Assembly (NCBI RefSeq): GCF_003171515.1
Contig: NC_089390.1
Span: 6,572,001-6,636,000 of the forward strand
Length of the DNA stretch: 64,000 nucleotides
From: Pyrenophora tritici-repentis
Lineage: Eukaryota > Ascomycota > Dothideomycetes > Pleosporales > Pleosporaceae
Reading direction: 5' to 3'
Of the stretch, positions 11,153-23,616 are shown piece by piece. Position numbers and translations under genes: made by a program. Within the stretch, counting starts at the first letter, position 1; each line of letters starts with the position of its first letter. Under the pieces are notes generated by a model, which was given only the letters and a program-made list of their open reading frames with translations, was not told the origin of the DNA and did no database searches.

Positions 11153-11760
11153 TCACCATGGATGAGACACAGCGTGTTCCGTGGGTGAGCTCTGGTCGAA
11201 TGCAAGCTTCGTATTATGACGCTGGTCTTTCACTTTCCCTATGAGGTTCCTAGCCTCAAAGCTTTCAACTTCGATAACAGCGTTGCGATCGTCGACACTA
11301 GGGATGACGACAGCTCCGGGAAGCGTAAGGTCTGAAACAAACAGCTGTTAGCAGTCATGGGAGCATGGACGCGTACGTACACAGGTCCATGCGCAATTGA
11401 ATGTCATTGATACCCCACCTTGTTGATACCTAGTATTATGATGAGGTTTTGATTGTATCGAAAAGATCAAGCCACTCCACCAATTGATAATCGCCGCATA
11501 GCCTTGGTCGTATTCAGTAAGAAGCTCAGTTTCAATGTCAAAGAGACATCTCCTCAAGAGAGCATGGACAAGCTCACGAAGAGTTTTCGTCGGCCCATTG
11601 GCGTTGCAGTGTAACCACGTGCTGCGCAATTTGAAAAGTGAAGATCTCTGCTGTAGAAATTGTCGCCCCTGCATTATCTACCCCACATATCATCAACGCC
11701 TCGTATCGTGGAGGTCCCACACCCTCATGTCTCCTTTTCGAAAGATACAGCAAAGACACT
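11153..11760 (-). pseudogene. unrecognised coding-like patch, possibly a broken gene
   Basis: Three minus-strand stretches read like protein but do not join cleanly. About 11,757-11,574 contains EALMICGVDNAGATISTAEI and VVTLQRQWADENSS. About 11,560-11,386 contains LRELVHALLRRCLFDIETEL and YAAIINWWSG. About 11,331-11,153 follows a good acceptor (TTTGTTTCAG) and contains GAVVIPSVDDRNAVIEVESF. A GTGAGC donor sits at the end of the first stretch, so an intron is possible. Otherwise a one-base shift is needed between the first two. No ATG start is obvious, and the frame is closed upstream. I do not recognise the family. It could be a real short gene with an unusual exon structure or a relic. Confidence 0.3.
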
Positions 11761-12992
11761 ATCTATATAGCTCGAAGGCACTCGTTCTCACCTACCACTA
11801 TGGCCTACTGTGGTATCAGTCATCGAATTACATCTGTCGCGCCCTCATTCCTCTGAGGGTCACGCCCGCAGATGTGATCTTTCAGTCTCTTGTTGTCGTT
11901 CCACAACCTTTCGCCTTTTCTTTGGCAGCGTACTCGCTACCATCTTTCAATTGCTTCAATACTCTGTTTTCCCAAGGTTGTCCCTGGACCTTGGGTTTCC
12001 ATCGTGAACACAGCAGCAACCCTATATCTCTTACCTGGGTTGCGCCTTTTCCTTCTGTTTAGGCCGATTGTCACCTCTTTGTGCTGCGTCGCAGAGTTGA
12101 TGTCGATGGTTCATATCAGGTCGTCTGTGTATCGCGACTGATTACTGCCCACGATCATGTCTTAACAACGAAACTATAGTGTCTAGATCCGCGTAAGTGT
12201 CGCGCCGAACGGGATGCGTGTCCCCCTGGTCTATCCATGTACCCAGATGTTATTCATAGACTCTCCCTTCAGCATGATATGGCGTGTAGTTTTGGTGTTG
12301 ATGTACAAACAGCTTGCGGTAGGGCCCGGGACACTGTTGCCCTGTGTATTCCAGCCCCAATTGACGCAAGCATCGACTCTGTAGGATATGCTCTTCCCAA
12401 ACTGGACGTGTCTTTGTATAACTAGCGATGATACTGTGGTTGCGCATTGTACTTTTCCCGCTGGTTCAGGACACATGACTACTGGACCTGCAGGAACGAC
12501 AGCAGGGCGACAGGAAGTTATTGCCCTGTTGTGGTTCAGGACCTTTGCTTGACCGCGGCATTATTCGTCCTACACCGCTGCGAATGGCATGTTCGCATCT
12601 AATTGGCGCAATCCTACAACTGGGTCCATCCCGTTCGCGCCGTCGCTGCCCCAGCGACGGCTGTGTTGGCAGTCGCGCCGCCATCGTCATCGCCTATTGG
12701 TCAGTGCACGTAAACAAATCCCAACACTATTGATCAACACGGCAGCCGCCCACCAAGCTCAGTTTCGCACGCATTCTACCCTCACGAATATCACGAAGTA
12801 TTATATACCCTGCGCTGGATCGCTGAAGCATTTCGCGTCCAAGATAGCCTCAGCTGTGCACTCGAAATTATCTCCCGCCCTCCACCTGCCTTGGGCACTT
12901 TCCCGCTCTCCCATCCTCCCACCAGGCACCCCACTCCACCCGAGATACACAAACTGGTCTGACCACATCCTCTCCACCACCACCACATCACA
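11761..12992. other. intergenic, flank of the giant coiled-coil gene
   Basis: Scattered short frames only. A minus-strand patch near 12,030-12,115 (starting MNHRHQLCDAAQRG) resembles coding sequence but ends quickly. The right part is the pyrimidine-rich 5' flank and leader of the large plus-strand gene. Confidence 0.4.
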
Positions 12993-15900
12993 ATGTCTTC
13001 GTCAGAGTCCCGAGAAGTCTCGCGCGACCGGGAGCTCGTCCGGCACTCGCACTCATTCTCGTCTGACCGGATGATTCCAATGTTTGTCTTTCCCCACCGT
13101 AAAATATATAGCCATATGTGACTGACATAGCTTCAGGTGGGATAGTGCTGATCCTGACCGGGCGCCTCCGCCATTGCCTATCAATCCAGGCTCGCCAAAC
13201 CTGACAACACGTCCCAACACATCCGCAGCCATCATGCAGGCGGCGAAGGCGCTTGAGGAGAAGGCGCGAGAGAGCTTACCTGCAAGCTCATACACTACTA
13301 ATCCTATGCCACAGAAGCTCACATCGACCGAGCGGTCTCTGATCAAAGGCACAACACACAAGCGCATGCAGTCACTACAGCCAGGCAGCGTTCGCGATCT
13401 ACGCAGCTATCTCGACAACCGCTCGCCTGAGCGGCCCTTCCTGGATCGGTCGCCCGAGCGCTCACCAGACCGTGACCGGCCGTCGAGTAGGGGAGGGCGA
13501 CCCATCTCGCGCGACTTCGAGAGGGACTACTTCGGAAAAGATACTACGCCTTCACCGGCTCCGCGATTCGAGATCAAAGACACACCTGCCCTAAGGCCCA
13601 GCAACAGGGCCATCTTGGGCGAGAACACACCGCCGTCTGCAACCATGATGGCCCTACAGACCATGTCCATTCCTCAGCACCTTCTTGATCCGCCATTGTC
13701 CAACGTCACAAAAGATACGGCACGAACACCACCACGGTCGCCGCCGGTGCCCACACCAGCTTCCGCGCCAGTTCACGGGCCGCCACCACCGCACTCGTTC
13801 GATAACATCTCCAGCCAGCTTCTCAGCATCAACAACATCGTGTCCAGTCTGCAGAAAGACATGTCACAGTTGAGCCGGCGGAGTAAGGACAATGCAACTG
13901 ATTTGATCAGCCTGAAGGAAGCCACCAACACACGCGATGAGGACATTCGGAAGTCACTCAAGGACCTCCTATCCACTATGTCACAAAAGCAGCAAGCAGC
14001 CGCCAACGCCGCCATCAACGCAGACACCTCCCGGTCTAGCAGCCTCAATCTCCAAGATCCCCACATGACCCCGACAAAGCAGTTCACCTTCCCCAGAATG
14101 ACATCTACTAGTCCTTGGGCGGATGAACGAATTGGCAGCCCGAACCCATACTCAGTCGAGGGCGCCGCTAGTGTCGCCATGTTGGAGAAGATCATCCGCG
14201 AGATGGTGACAAAGGATGGCCAGGAGCGTTTGGTTGCGAGTCTACAAAAGCTGGTCGACAAGGCCACTGGAGAGACAGCCAAGAAGGTGGCTGAACTGGC
14301 CGAGTTCGTCAAGCAGGGCTCAATGGTGCACCCACCCGGATCGGCATCTTTTCAGCCATCGCCAGGATCGGGCGCGCTCACACGAACTCTATCGGCTGAC
14401 AGCAAGGCGGCTTATGCCAGCCCCAAGGCTGCCGATTTCGTGAGCGAGGAGATGTTGAAGTTCCTACGGAAGATCAAGGACAGTGTCGCCGAGTCCGGAT
14501 GTGTTACCATGGCCACCAAGACGCTTGTCCAAGAACTGAGGGACGAGGTTCTAGGCATGGGCCGTGAACTTGCCCGCAAGGTTGAGGAGGCCGAACAGGC
14601 TAGGGCAACCGAAGCTGAGTCTGGTCAGGCCACCGCGGACATCAACGCCATCGTCCAGGAGGGTCTTGCGAACCTGAAGGAGCACATGGACAAGGTCATG
14701 CGCGAGCGAAGACGACAGTCCATGTCTTCTGTTGTGACTCGCAACACTGTCGATAACAACGAGGTCTACGACGTTGTCAAGCAGGCACTAGCGGAGCGCG
14801 GTCTGGACCAACCATCTGCTCAAGCTGCACTGGACAAGGAGGCAATCATCAGCGCAGTGCGTGAAGCTTACGACGGCGTTGAGTTGAACCCGAGTATCGA
14901 AGTACAGCAGGTTGGTCTCGGCAGTGACGAAATCTTGCAATGTCTCCGCGAAGGCCTCCAAGACTTCAACGGCTCTGGTGCTGTCACAAAGGAGGAAATC
15001 GAAACCATGTTACACGAGTCCCTAGAGAAGATTCAACTACCGCCTCCAATCAACGAAGTTCATGAGATTCGCGAAGAGATTCTTATGGCTGTTCGAGATT
15101 CTTTGGAGGAGCTGAAGCCTGCTCTTAGCACTCAGCCACCGGCTGATGCTCTTTCCAGAGAACTGCTGGAGGAGGTCATTCGCAACGCGCTTTCTGAACA
15201 CGGTTCCGCACCCGTAAACCTCGAGCTTCCCCCAGAGACCATCGGAGATGCTGTTCGAGCAGCGACTGAATCCCACAACGAAGCAGTCATGCAGCGTCTA
15301 CAGTCGATACTTGATGACACCCACGCCAGGTTCGAAGGCATCTCCTCCGATCGTGGACAGGATACCGAGCAGGTTCTCACAGCACTTCGCGAAGGACTGG
15401 AAAGTCTTCGAACTGAACTCCAAGGGTCAGTCAATCAACCTCGGGAGATCACGCAAGACGGCGAGATGATTGATCACATCAAGACCGAGCTTGATAAGCT
15501 ACGCGAAGATGTTCAGGGCTATGTTGCTGAGGGTCCACGTGGTGACCAGGCCTGGAGCCGCGGTGACATGGTCGCATACCTCAAGTCGGAATTCGAGAAC
15601 CTTCACGAAAAGTTGAGCACTCAATTCTTGCCGTCTGCCAAGGGCAACGAAGAGATCCTGGCTGCCCTCACCGCTGGCTTTGAGGAGATGAAATCGCAAG
15701 TTGCGCTCCGAGCCGAGGATGATACCGACTCCACCGATGATATCAGCGAAGCTATTAAACATGAGTTCGATCAGCTCAAGGAGGTTGTCCTTGGTGACAC
15801 TTCTAGCAACAAGAATGATATCCTTGAAAAACTTCAAGCCGGCTTCGACGGTCTACATACTCTCATCGCTGAGAAGGAGTCTGCAAACACACCCAACGAC

Positions 15901-18900
15901 GCCATGCTCGCTTCGCTGAAGGAGGAATTCGAAAACCTCAAAGAGAGCCTGAGTGGCTCCCTCGTTCAGTCAGGTGCTACAGCCGACAAAGACAGCATCG
16001 TTGACGCTGTGCGAGAGCTACTCGAAGGCTTGAACACCTCACAAGAGGCTACTTCAAAGGACAATCTTGCTTTAATTCGTACAGAGCTTGAGTCGTTGAG
16101 GGAATCGTTCGGTAATGCTCTTGTGCCTGCCGGCGACAAGGACAAGACCGAGATGGTTATGGTCATGAAGACTGCTCTCGATGAGATCAAGGCTAACCTC
16201 ACATCCGCTGGCCTCAACGAAGAAATCCTAGAGGCCTTCCGTGGCGAGTTAGAGCAGCTGCGCCATTCTGATGACCTGACCCGACAACACTCACGCGCTG
16301 ACACGGAAGAAGTCCTGGAGGCTCTGAAACTTGGTCTTGATGACTTGCAATCACATCTTGACAAGAAGCTCGAGACCAACCCTGATCGCCAAATGTCTGC
16401 TACTGGTGAAATCATCGACGCGATGAACGAAGGAATCGAAGGGCTTCGAGCCGATGTCGTCAAGATGGCCGAGAAGCCTGTCGACATGAGCGTGTCACAC
16501 GAGATCTTAGAGACCCTCAAAGAAGGTCTGAACGCCCTGCGTGAGGATATTGACATGCTCAAAGGCACTAGGCAGGAGGTGGCTGTCGAGGAGGATGGCG
16601 CTCCAGCAGGTAACGAAGTTGCTCTAGCGGGAGTTCCGGACAGTGAAGAATCTACATCGCGGGAGGTTATTGAAGAAGCATCGCAAGAGGAGCCGCCACA
16701 ACTGCAACCAGCACAATCTGCTGATCTGGCCAAGATGGAGCTCATCTTGACTCAGATCCAGGAGAAGGTGGATGCCATGGACGCCAACATGCAAACCTCT
16801 ACCGCTGCCGCTGCCGCGCCGTCAGAAGCCGTCGCTGCCACAGGATCAGCGATGAAGGAAGATCTCGTTGCTATCGAAGAGCTTCTGAAGGATGTTCAAG
16901 CCGCCGTGCTGCTTATGCAGGACCGTGAGACTTCGCCACCTGCTCTGGAAGGCTTTGCCAAGAAGGAGGATACTGACGCCATCGAGACACTCCTTGCGAA
17001 CACAAAGGCCAAGATTGAGGAACTAGTCCTACCGGATCCTGCAACTGCTGTCACCAAGGAGAACCTAGAAGATGTTGAGCTCGTTGTTAGGACTACGTCC
17101 GAGGCTCTGGAGGCACTCGCCAAGAAGTTCGAAGACGAAGGTGCAACCAAGGCCGACGTTACAGTCATCCAGGTGATTGCGGACGACATCAAGCTTGCTC
17201 TAGACGAGATGAAGGCTGCCAAACCGGAAGATGAGGCCAACCCACAGGCGACCAAGGCAGACATCGATGCTGTGACTCTGCTTGTGGACGATCTCAAGGT
17301 CAAGCTGGATGATTTGAAGATCCCAGATCCTGAGGAGCTTGCCTCAAAGGCTGAAATGGAACAGCTCACTGGCTTGATCCACGACTTCCGCGATAGCCAT
17401 GAGAAAATGAAGGACACCTACGAAGCAGACATTCTCAGAACGGCAGGTAACTTTGATGCACGCAAAGCGGAGGCTACCCAGATCGTGGAGGACATCACTG
17501 GTGTCAAGACGGCTTTGGACGAGATGAGGGACGAAATCAAGACCAACCTCATCGAAGGTGGGCCGATCGAGAACCTTCAAGCTTCCTTCAAGGCACTAGA
17601 GGAAACCATTGGTGCAAGCAACGTTACTGCTGATGTGAAGGAGTTGATGGAGATTCTCACAAGGGAGTTCGAGCGTGCCCACGGATCTATCGCAGGCATG
17701 CAGAACGAGCATTCAGAGAAGTCTGCATTGTACCTTGAAAAGCATGACGAGGTCAAGGATGCAATCGTTGCGGACTTTACAGAACGCTTGGAGGATAAGT
17801 TCAACACGCTCATGGCCAAGTACGACGATGCTCAACTTTTGGCGGATGAGCTTGCCAAGGTCATGAAAGAGAAGGCTGAGGAGCAGGAGAAGATGCTCGA
17901 GAACACCAAGACTACGGCCGACGAACTTCGCTTGACCATCGACACACTTGGTGCTACGATAGCCGGTATGAACGATCGATTCGAGGGTGTTACCACTCAG
18001 TTCTCTACCGACTCCACTACCGTCATCGGCAAGGTCGACGAGACTCTGACAAAGTTCGAAGAGCAGAAGCTTGCAACGCTGGAAAAGCTTGAAGAGCAGA
18101 AGCTTGAGACCATCGCCAAACTCGAGGAGCAGAAGCTCGAAACAATTGCCAAGTTTGAAGAGCAGAAGCTGGACGACAAGGGTGAGCACTCACACACACG
18201 TGACGAGATCAAGAACATCGAGACCATCTTTACCAGTCTCCAGGACAACGTCACGGAGTATCACCCCAAGTTCATGGTGGCATTACACGAAATCGAAGCT
18301 CTCGTCAAGGCTCACTATGAACACGCTCAAAAGTCCAAGGAAGAGGCGGATGAGAACGCTCGAGCATGGACTGAGGAGGCCAAGGCTCGTTCCGAAGAGC
18401 TGCAAGCCCACTTTGAGAATCTGCCCAAGCTTCTGCCTGCTCCCCCACCGGCGATCGAGCTGCCAGAGAAGTACGATGACGCGCCCGTTCAGGAGAAGCT
18501 TGACAAGCTGCTCGCGATTGAAGCACCGCCCAGCTATGACGATGGCGCTGTGCAGGAGAAACTCGACAAGCTGCTTGCCATCGAACCAGCGCCCAACTAC
18601 GACGATGGTGCTGTTCATGAGAAGCTTGACAAGCTCCTGGGCCATGCTGATGAGGCGGGTAAGGCGATCGGTAACCTCGAGAAGCTGGATGAGATCCATG
18701 CTCAAGTCAAGGTGACTGCGACTGAGCTGAGCGAATTCGTCGCAAAACAGACACAGTTCATCACCGACGGTAACGACGCCAAGGAACGCGAGGCCGAGGA
18801 GCTTGCCCTGCTCATTGAGCGCAGGACGACTCAGAAAGAACAGCTAGAAGTTGACCTGGAGAGCCTTCGGGCAGAGAAGGCTACCCAGAAGGAGCAACTC

Positions 18901-20193
18901 TTCACAGATCTTCAGGAAATGAAGGCTGAGAAGGACCGAGTTGTACAAGAGCTGAAGGAAGAGAAGGAACGTGTCATGGCTGAGTTGCAAGAAGAGAAGG
19001 AGCGTACCATGCTTGAGCTCAAGGAAGAGAAGGACCAGCTTTTGGCTGCTGTCGCTAGCCTTCAAGCGGAACGCGAAAACCTGGCCAACCAAAAGGTTCG
19101 ACTCACAGGCGAAGTCTCCTCTCTCCATACCGCGCTTGAAATCCGTCGAGAAGAGCTGCACTTTATGGATACCAAAGCGGATGCACTAGAGCGTCGCATC
19201 CTGAACGGTATCATGGATCATTCCCGCGCTCTTATGATGACGAAGGGCGGGTCGAAGCTCAAGAAGCGTATGAACGCAGACGCTGCAGACGAGGACAGCA
19301 AGGCGATGCCACCTCCAAGTACCGCAGCGAATGGTCTGTCTCTCGCGCTCAAACCTCGTCCTGCTATCCGTCGCCCCGGTGCACCCGCCAACCCTGCACA
19401 ACGTCGTATCCTGTCGCTCAGTCAGATCAGCGGCAACGCACCCACTGGAGCCCAGGCATACCCTACTACCCATACCGCGACCAACGGCAATAACGCAATC
19501 AAGCGCAGCCATTCGGTGAAGACAAGCAACTACTCGCGAAAGGGTTCTTGGGGTACTCGACCTAATGCCGCTGCTGCCAACAAGGAGAATGATGTGCTTC
19601 CCGAAGAAGACGAACATGAAGCTTCAGCACCTCTCTCGCACTCTATCATCGAGGAAGATATACAGAGTGAGACCGGTACCGAGCGCCGCTATAGCATTGG
19701 CAGCCGCTACGATGAGAACGACGCCGACGGCGAGACACCCGGCTATGACGGGCGTTCCAGCTACGGTGGCACTGGCAGTGAATACACCTACGCTTCTGGC
19801 TCCTCTTACATGACCGGCAGCGATATTGATCACGACCGCCGCACTTCATATGGCGCCCGCTCTACCCAATCCGCCGCTCGAGGTGAAGAGCCCATTGACG
19901 AAGGCTCCGAGTACTCTGAAGATGAGGAGCCTACAGCTATCATTGAGCCATCTGATGTCAATGCGTCCGAGATCTCGACCGCTACTGCAGACAGCGAGGT
20001 CGACCTACCAACAGAATCAGATATCGTTCGCGCGGTCGACGCTGTCAGGGAAGAGATGAAGGACAGCTATGCTCCACCTAGCGATTCGGGCCTTGGTATC
20101 GACCTGCCTACTGCCGACCTCGGCAACAGTGCTTTGGTGGACGCCGACTACTTCCGACGCGCAGCTGAGGAGGAGGCAAGCACTGTTGGCTAG
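12993..20193 (+). CDS. giant coiled-coil protein (2,381 residues) with helical repeat arrays
   Basis: Exon 1 is 12,993-13,081 and exon 2 is 13,137-20,193. The 55-bp intron (donor GTTTGT) joins into an ATG codon and restores a complete N-terminus. Residues 1-250 are disordered and rich in Ser/Pro/Arg (repeated SPERP and DRSPERSPDRD). From about 250 to 2,050 the protein is almost entirely charged helix. About residues 570-1,130 hold some 16 amphipathic repeats of the form EILEALKxGLExLRxxL, spaced about 35-50 residues. Further on come four 11-residue KLEEQKLETIA units, three units around YDDGAVQEKLDKLLAIE, and a dense Glu/Lys/Arg coiled coil (KEEKERVMAELQEEKER). The tail is acidic, disordered and Ser/Tyr-rich. 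No ATPase, motor or membrane motif is visible, which argues against SMC proteins and kinesins. It is likely a structural scaffold, for example at septa, cortex or spindle pole; the role is unknown. Confidence 0.88.
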
Positions 20194-21205
20194 ACATCAC
20201 TCGGTTGTGTCTAGTGTTATGTACAACGCTTATGCTCTTTGTCTCGCTCCGCATCTGTCGGTTTGAAGCTTTGACTCGCCCCCTCTGGGGTTTAAGAGTT
20301 GGCATCGCTGATGAATACGTCGTCGAGCTTGACAAGGGCAGGAGCAAATGGACCATGACACATGATCGGTGGTTTGCACACATGACGGAGTTGATTTGGC
20401 TTTGGCCTACAAATGATGACTGAATGGCGTGAACGAGGACGGGTAATGAATGGCGAAGACGGGTATGAATGAGTGTCACGATTATCGGTTGGATATGGGG
20501 GCGTCTGGACGTTACATTCCCCGACGGGTGTCTTTTTTTGTCTTGTTTGGCGTTTGGGCCTGGATCTCGATTCAATTGGTCGCTGGCGTAAAGCGGCTAC
20601 TTCTCATGTCCCTGTTTATTACGGCCGTAAGCCTGTACAGAGGACGCTCAGTATATGAGTGTAATAACAAATCTCTTTCGTTCATGATGTTGACTTGCGT
20701 TTTCCTTTGCATGTTTGTTTTTCTGATGTGATGTCCTGCCGTGGTTGTATGTGCTAAGCGGTGTCCCCACACAGGAGTACTAGGGCGTGGCCCCAGGTGA
20801 GATAATGGTGGTTGAGGAGGGATGGTGTCAACGTTTTTTATGCGTATCAGCTCAGGTTCTTTAGGAGTAACTTGAGTATAACAATCAGTGTCAGCCCCTT
20901 ATTAGGTATGTCTAATGTGTATAGCAATCATTGTTAGTGGTGTATAACAATTAATAGTTTTTCTTCTACACTTGGCGACTTTTGGATACAAAAGATTTAG
21001 TAGTCTCTAGATCTGCTTACCTACATTCGGCTAGCGCGATCATAAAGATGAATGACGCGCATGCACGGGATCGCGGGAACACGCGCCAGGTCGCGCTTGT
21101 ATGGCGTGTCTGTTTCCACGATGTGATATCGCATATAGCACGTTAATCAACCTACTGTACTTGTTATGCTATTTGATCATGACATCGTATGACTAAACAC
21201 GCATC
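20194..21205. other. intergenic between the coiled-coil gene and polymerase eta
   Basis: The first several hundred bases are the likely 3' untranslated region of the coiled-coil gene. The stretch 20,860-21,010 is AT-rich and the rest is the promoter side of the polymerase gene. No coding frame supported. Confidence 0.5.
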
Positions 21206-23350
21206 ATGCCGTCGTCATCCCCCAACTTCGACTCGTCGCAATTCTCCATCACGTCCCCGCGCCGCATCCCCAAATCAAACTTCACCTACAAACAACTCCA
21301 CCAGCTCAAAACTTGCAGTCCGCAGACGCCCCTCCGCGTAATCGCACACGTCGACCTCGATGCTTTCTACGCGCAGTGCGAAACCGTCCGCCTCGGCATC
21401 GATCCATCAAAGCCCCTCGCAGTCCAACAATGGCAGGGCTTAATCGCTATAAATTACCCCGCGCGCGCATTCGGCCTCAGCCGCCATGTCACGTCTACCG
21501 AGGCGTTGAAGCAATGTCCCGAGCTGATTCTACAACATGTTGCGACGTGGAAGGAGGGCGATGAGACATGGGCGTACCACGAGAATAGCTTCAAGGACAT
21601 GGCGACGCATAAAGTTAGCTTGGACCCGTATCGCCAGGAGAGTCGCAAAATTTTGAAGTGTATAAAGGAGATTTTGCCGGATAAGGATCAACGGGTTGAG
21701 AAGGCGAGTATTGATGAGGTTTTTATGGATCTTAGTGCGCAGGTGCATACGATATTGTTGGAGAGATATCCCGAGTTGAGAGGGCCGGCGCCGTATGATG
21801 ATCCGACGGAGCGGTTGCCAAAGGTGCCTACAACGGTTTTGGATTGGGCGGCTGATGCGCTTGTGGAGACGGGCGAGGAAGACGGAGAGGATAGAGATCC
21901 AGATTGGGATGATGTGTGCATGGTGATTGCGTCTGAAATTGTGCGAGACGTACGAAAGCATATCAAAGATACACTGGGATATACATGCTCCGGGGGCATT
22001 GCACGAAACAAGATGTTATCGAAACTAGGTTCTGGATACAAGAAACCCAACCAACAGACCGTGATCCGGAACCGCGCAGTCAAGCACTTCCTCTCCGATA
22101 TGAAGTTTACCAAGATCCGTATGCTGGGCGGCAAACTAGGTGATGAAGTGGTTGCCATGTTCGGCACAGACAAAGTCAGAGATCTCGTCGAACAACCACT
22201 GGACCAACTCAAGAGACTAGGCGACGACACCGGCACATGGATCCACTCCATCATCCGCGGCGAAGACAACAGCGAAGTGAACCCACGTACCCAAATCAAA
22301 AGCATGCTCTCGGCAAAGTCGTTCCGCCCGGCTATCCACTCCTTCGAGCAAGGCGTCCGCTGGCTCCGCATCTTCGTCGCAGACATCTTCTCCCGCTGCG
22401 TCGAAGAAGGCGTCTTGGAAAACAAGCGCCGTCCCAAAAGCATAAACCTGCACCACCGACAGGGTGCTCAAACAAGGAGTCGTCAGGCTCCCATACCACA
22501 AGGCAAACCGCTCTCCGAAACCATACTTTTCGACCTTGCAAAGAACCTCTTAGCCCAAGTCGTTGTCGACGGCCGCGCTTGGCCTTGCTCGAACCTCTCC
22601 CTCAGTGTCGGCGGCTTCGAAGACGGCATCACGGGTAACAAGGGCATCGGCGGCTTCCTCGTCCGCGGCGAAGAGGCAAAAGCTATGATGTCGTCGACGA
22701 TGATGACGGCGATAGGGCGAAGTGCAAGTAGCGGCGGCGAGCCACCGGCCAAGAAACGCAGAACAAAAGGCAACATTGCGAATTTCTTCGGTCCGAGAGA
22801 TGATAAGAAGAAAGACTTTGATGCTGCGAGAGCGGTACTACTGAAAGCGCACAGCGAGTCTACGCGCGAGGAAAGCGGGGGCGAGATGGAGGAAGATGAA
22901 CAGGGGGAGGGGGAGGAGGGGTTTCAGGAACAGCGGTATGATTTTGATGGTGTGGAGAGACCGATTACACCACCACCGCCGTTACGAAAGCATTGCAGTG
23001 ACGGAGACAATACCGTGGATACACCTCCCTCAGGTCAACTTCACCGTACATCAAACATCCCGCCCCCACCACCACAGCCACAGCCAGTTTCCGCACCAAC
23101 ATTCTTCTGCCCAAGATGCAACATCCACCTCCCCCCAGTTGAGAAACCAGAACATGACGACTATCACTTCGCGCTCGATCTGTCGAGGGAGATGCGCCAG
23201 GAAGAACGGACTACTCCTGCTCAGCCTCCGCAGTCTGCGAGAAAGGGGGGTGGTGCGGGGAAGCGATCGAGGGGTAGGGGGAGGCCGCCTGGGGGTGCGA
23301 GTGGGGTGGAGAAGGGACAGGCTAGGTTGGCGTTTGGAAGGGGGGGATGA
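21206..23350 (+). CDS. RAD30: DNA polymerase eta (Y family, Rad30)
   Basis: Translesion polymerase that copies past cyclobutane thymine dimers in the nucleus with PCNA. Single exon, 714 residues. The palm catalytic acids are visible in VDLDAFYAQCE (Asp50, Glu59) and SIDEVFMDL (Asp170/Glu171). Also present are the finger motif NYPARAFGL with Arg87, the HhH region SKLGSGYKKPNQQTV, and a little-finger domain to about residue 490. The C-terminal tail has IANFFGPR, a possible PCNA-binding or basic region, and a ubiquitin-binding UBZ zinc finger: CPRC, then EHDDYHF giving the two His ligands. It ends in QARLAFGRGG, which resembles a PIP box without its second aromatic residue. The length matches fungal Rad30 with a long tail. 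The insert between the first palm half and the fingers (Asp/Glu-rich, about residues 195-235) is common in this branch. Confidence 0.96.
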   Translation: MPSSSPNFDSSQFSITSPRRIPKSNFTYKQLHQLKTCSPQTPLRVIAHVDLDAFYAQCETVRLGIDPSKPLAVQQWQGLIAINYPARAFGLSRHVTSTEALKQCPELILQHVATWKEGDETWAYHENSFKDMATHKVSLDPYRQESRKILKCIKEILPDKDQRVEKASIDEVFMDLSAQVHTILLERYPELRGPAPYDDPTERLPKVPTTVLDWAADALVETGEEDGEDRDPDWDDVCMVIASEIVRDVRKHIKDTLGYTCSGGIARNKMLSKLGSGYKKPNQQTVIRNRAVKHFLSDMKFTKIRMLGGKLGDEVVAMFGTDKVRDLVEQPLDQLKRLGDDTGTWIHSIIRGEDNSEVNPRTQIKSMLSAKSFRPAIHSFEQGVRWLRIFVADIFSRCVEEGVLENKRRPKSINLHHRQGAQTRSRQAPIPQGKPLSETILFDLAKNLLAQVVVDGRAWPCSNLSLSVGGFEDGITGNKGIGGFLVRGEEAKAMMSSTMMTAIGRSASSGGEPPAKKRRTKGNIANFFGPRDDKKKDFDAARAVLLKAHSESTREESGGEMEEDEQGEGEEGFQEQRYDFDGVERPITPPPPLRKHCSDGDNTVDTPPSGQLHRTSNIPPPPPQPQPVSAPTFFCPRCNIHLPPVEKPEHDDYHFALDLSREMRQEERTTPAQPPQSARKGGGAGKRSRGRGRPPGGASGVEKGQARLAFGRGG

Positions 23351-23616
23351 GGTTTGTATATTCATATTTATGTTCATGTTTATGTTAGAATGAGTACTTA
23401 TCGCTATTATGAAATTTATGTATGAATGTCGATATGGATTTATGTTCGTGTAGATGATAGGACTTACGTGGAGGTAGTTTAGGGCATCTAACAAGGACCG
23501 CACAATCTTTGTTTAGGCCTGATTCATACAAGCTTAGATGTCGGTATATCGTAATCGTTATATATACATACCCTCATCTATACCTTCTCTCGTTCCTTAT
23601 TCCCCAGCCCACAGAT

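Noticed and set aside
15966..17417. Long minus-strand frames inside the giant coiled-coil gene
   Set aside because: Ser/Arg-rich shadows of the GAG/AAG-rich sense codons, with no start context or motifs.
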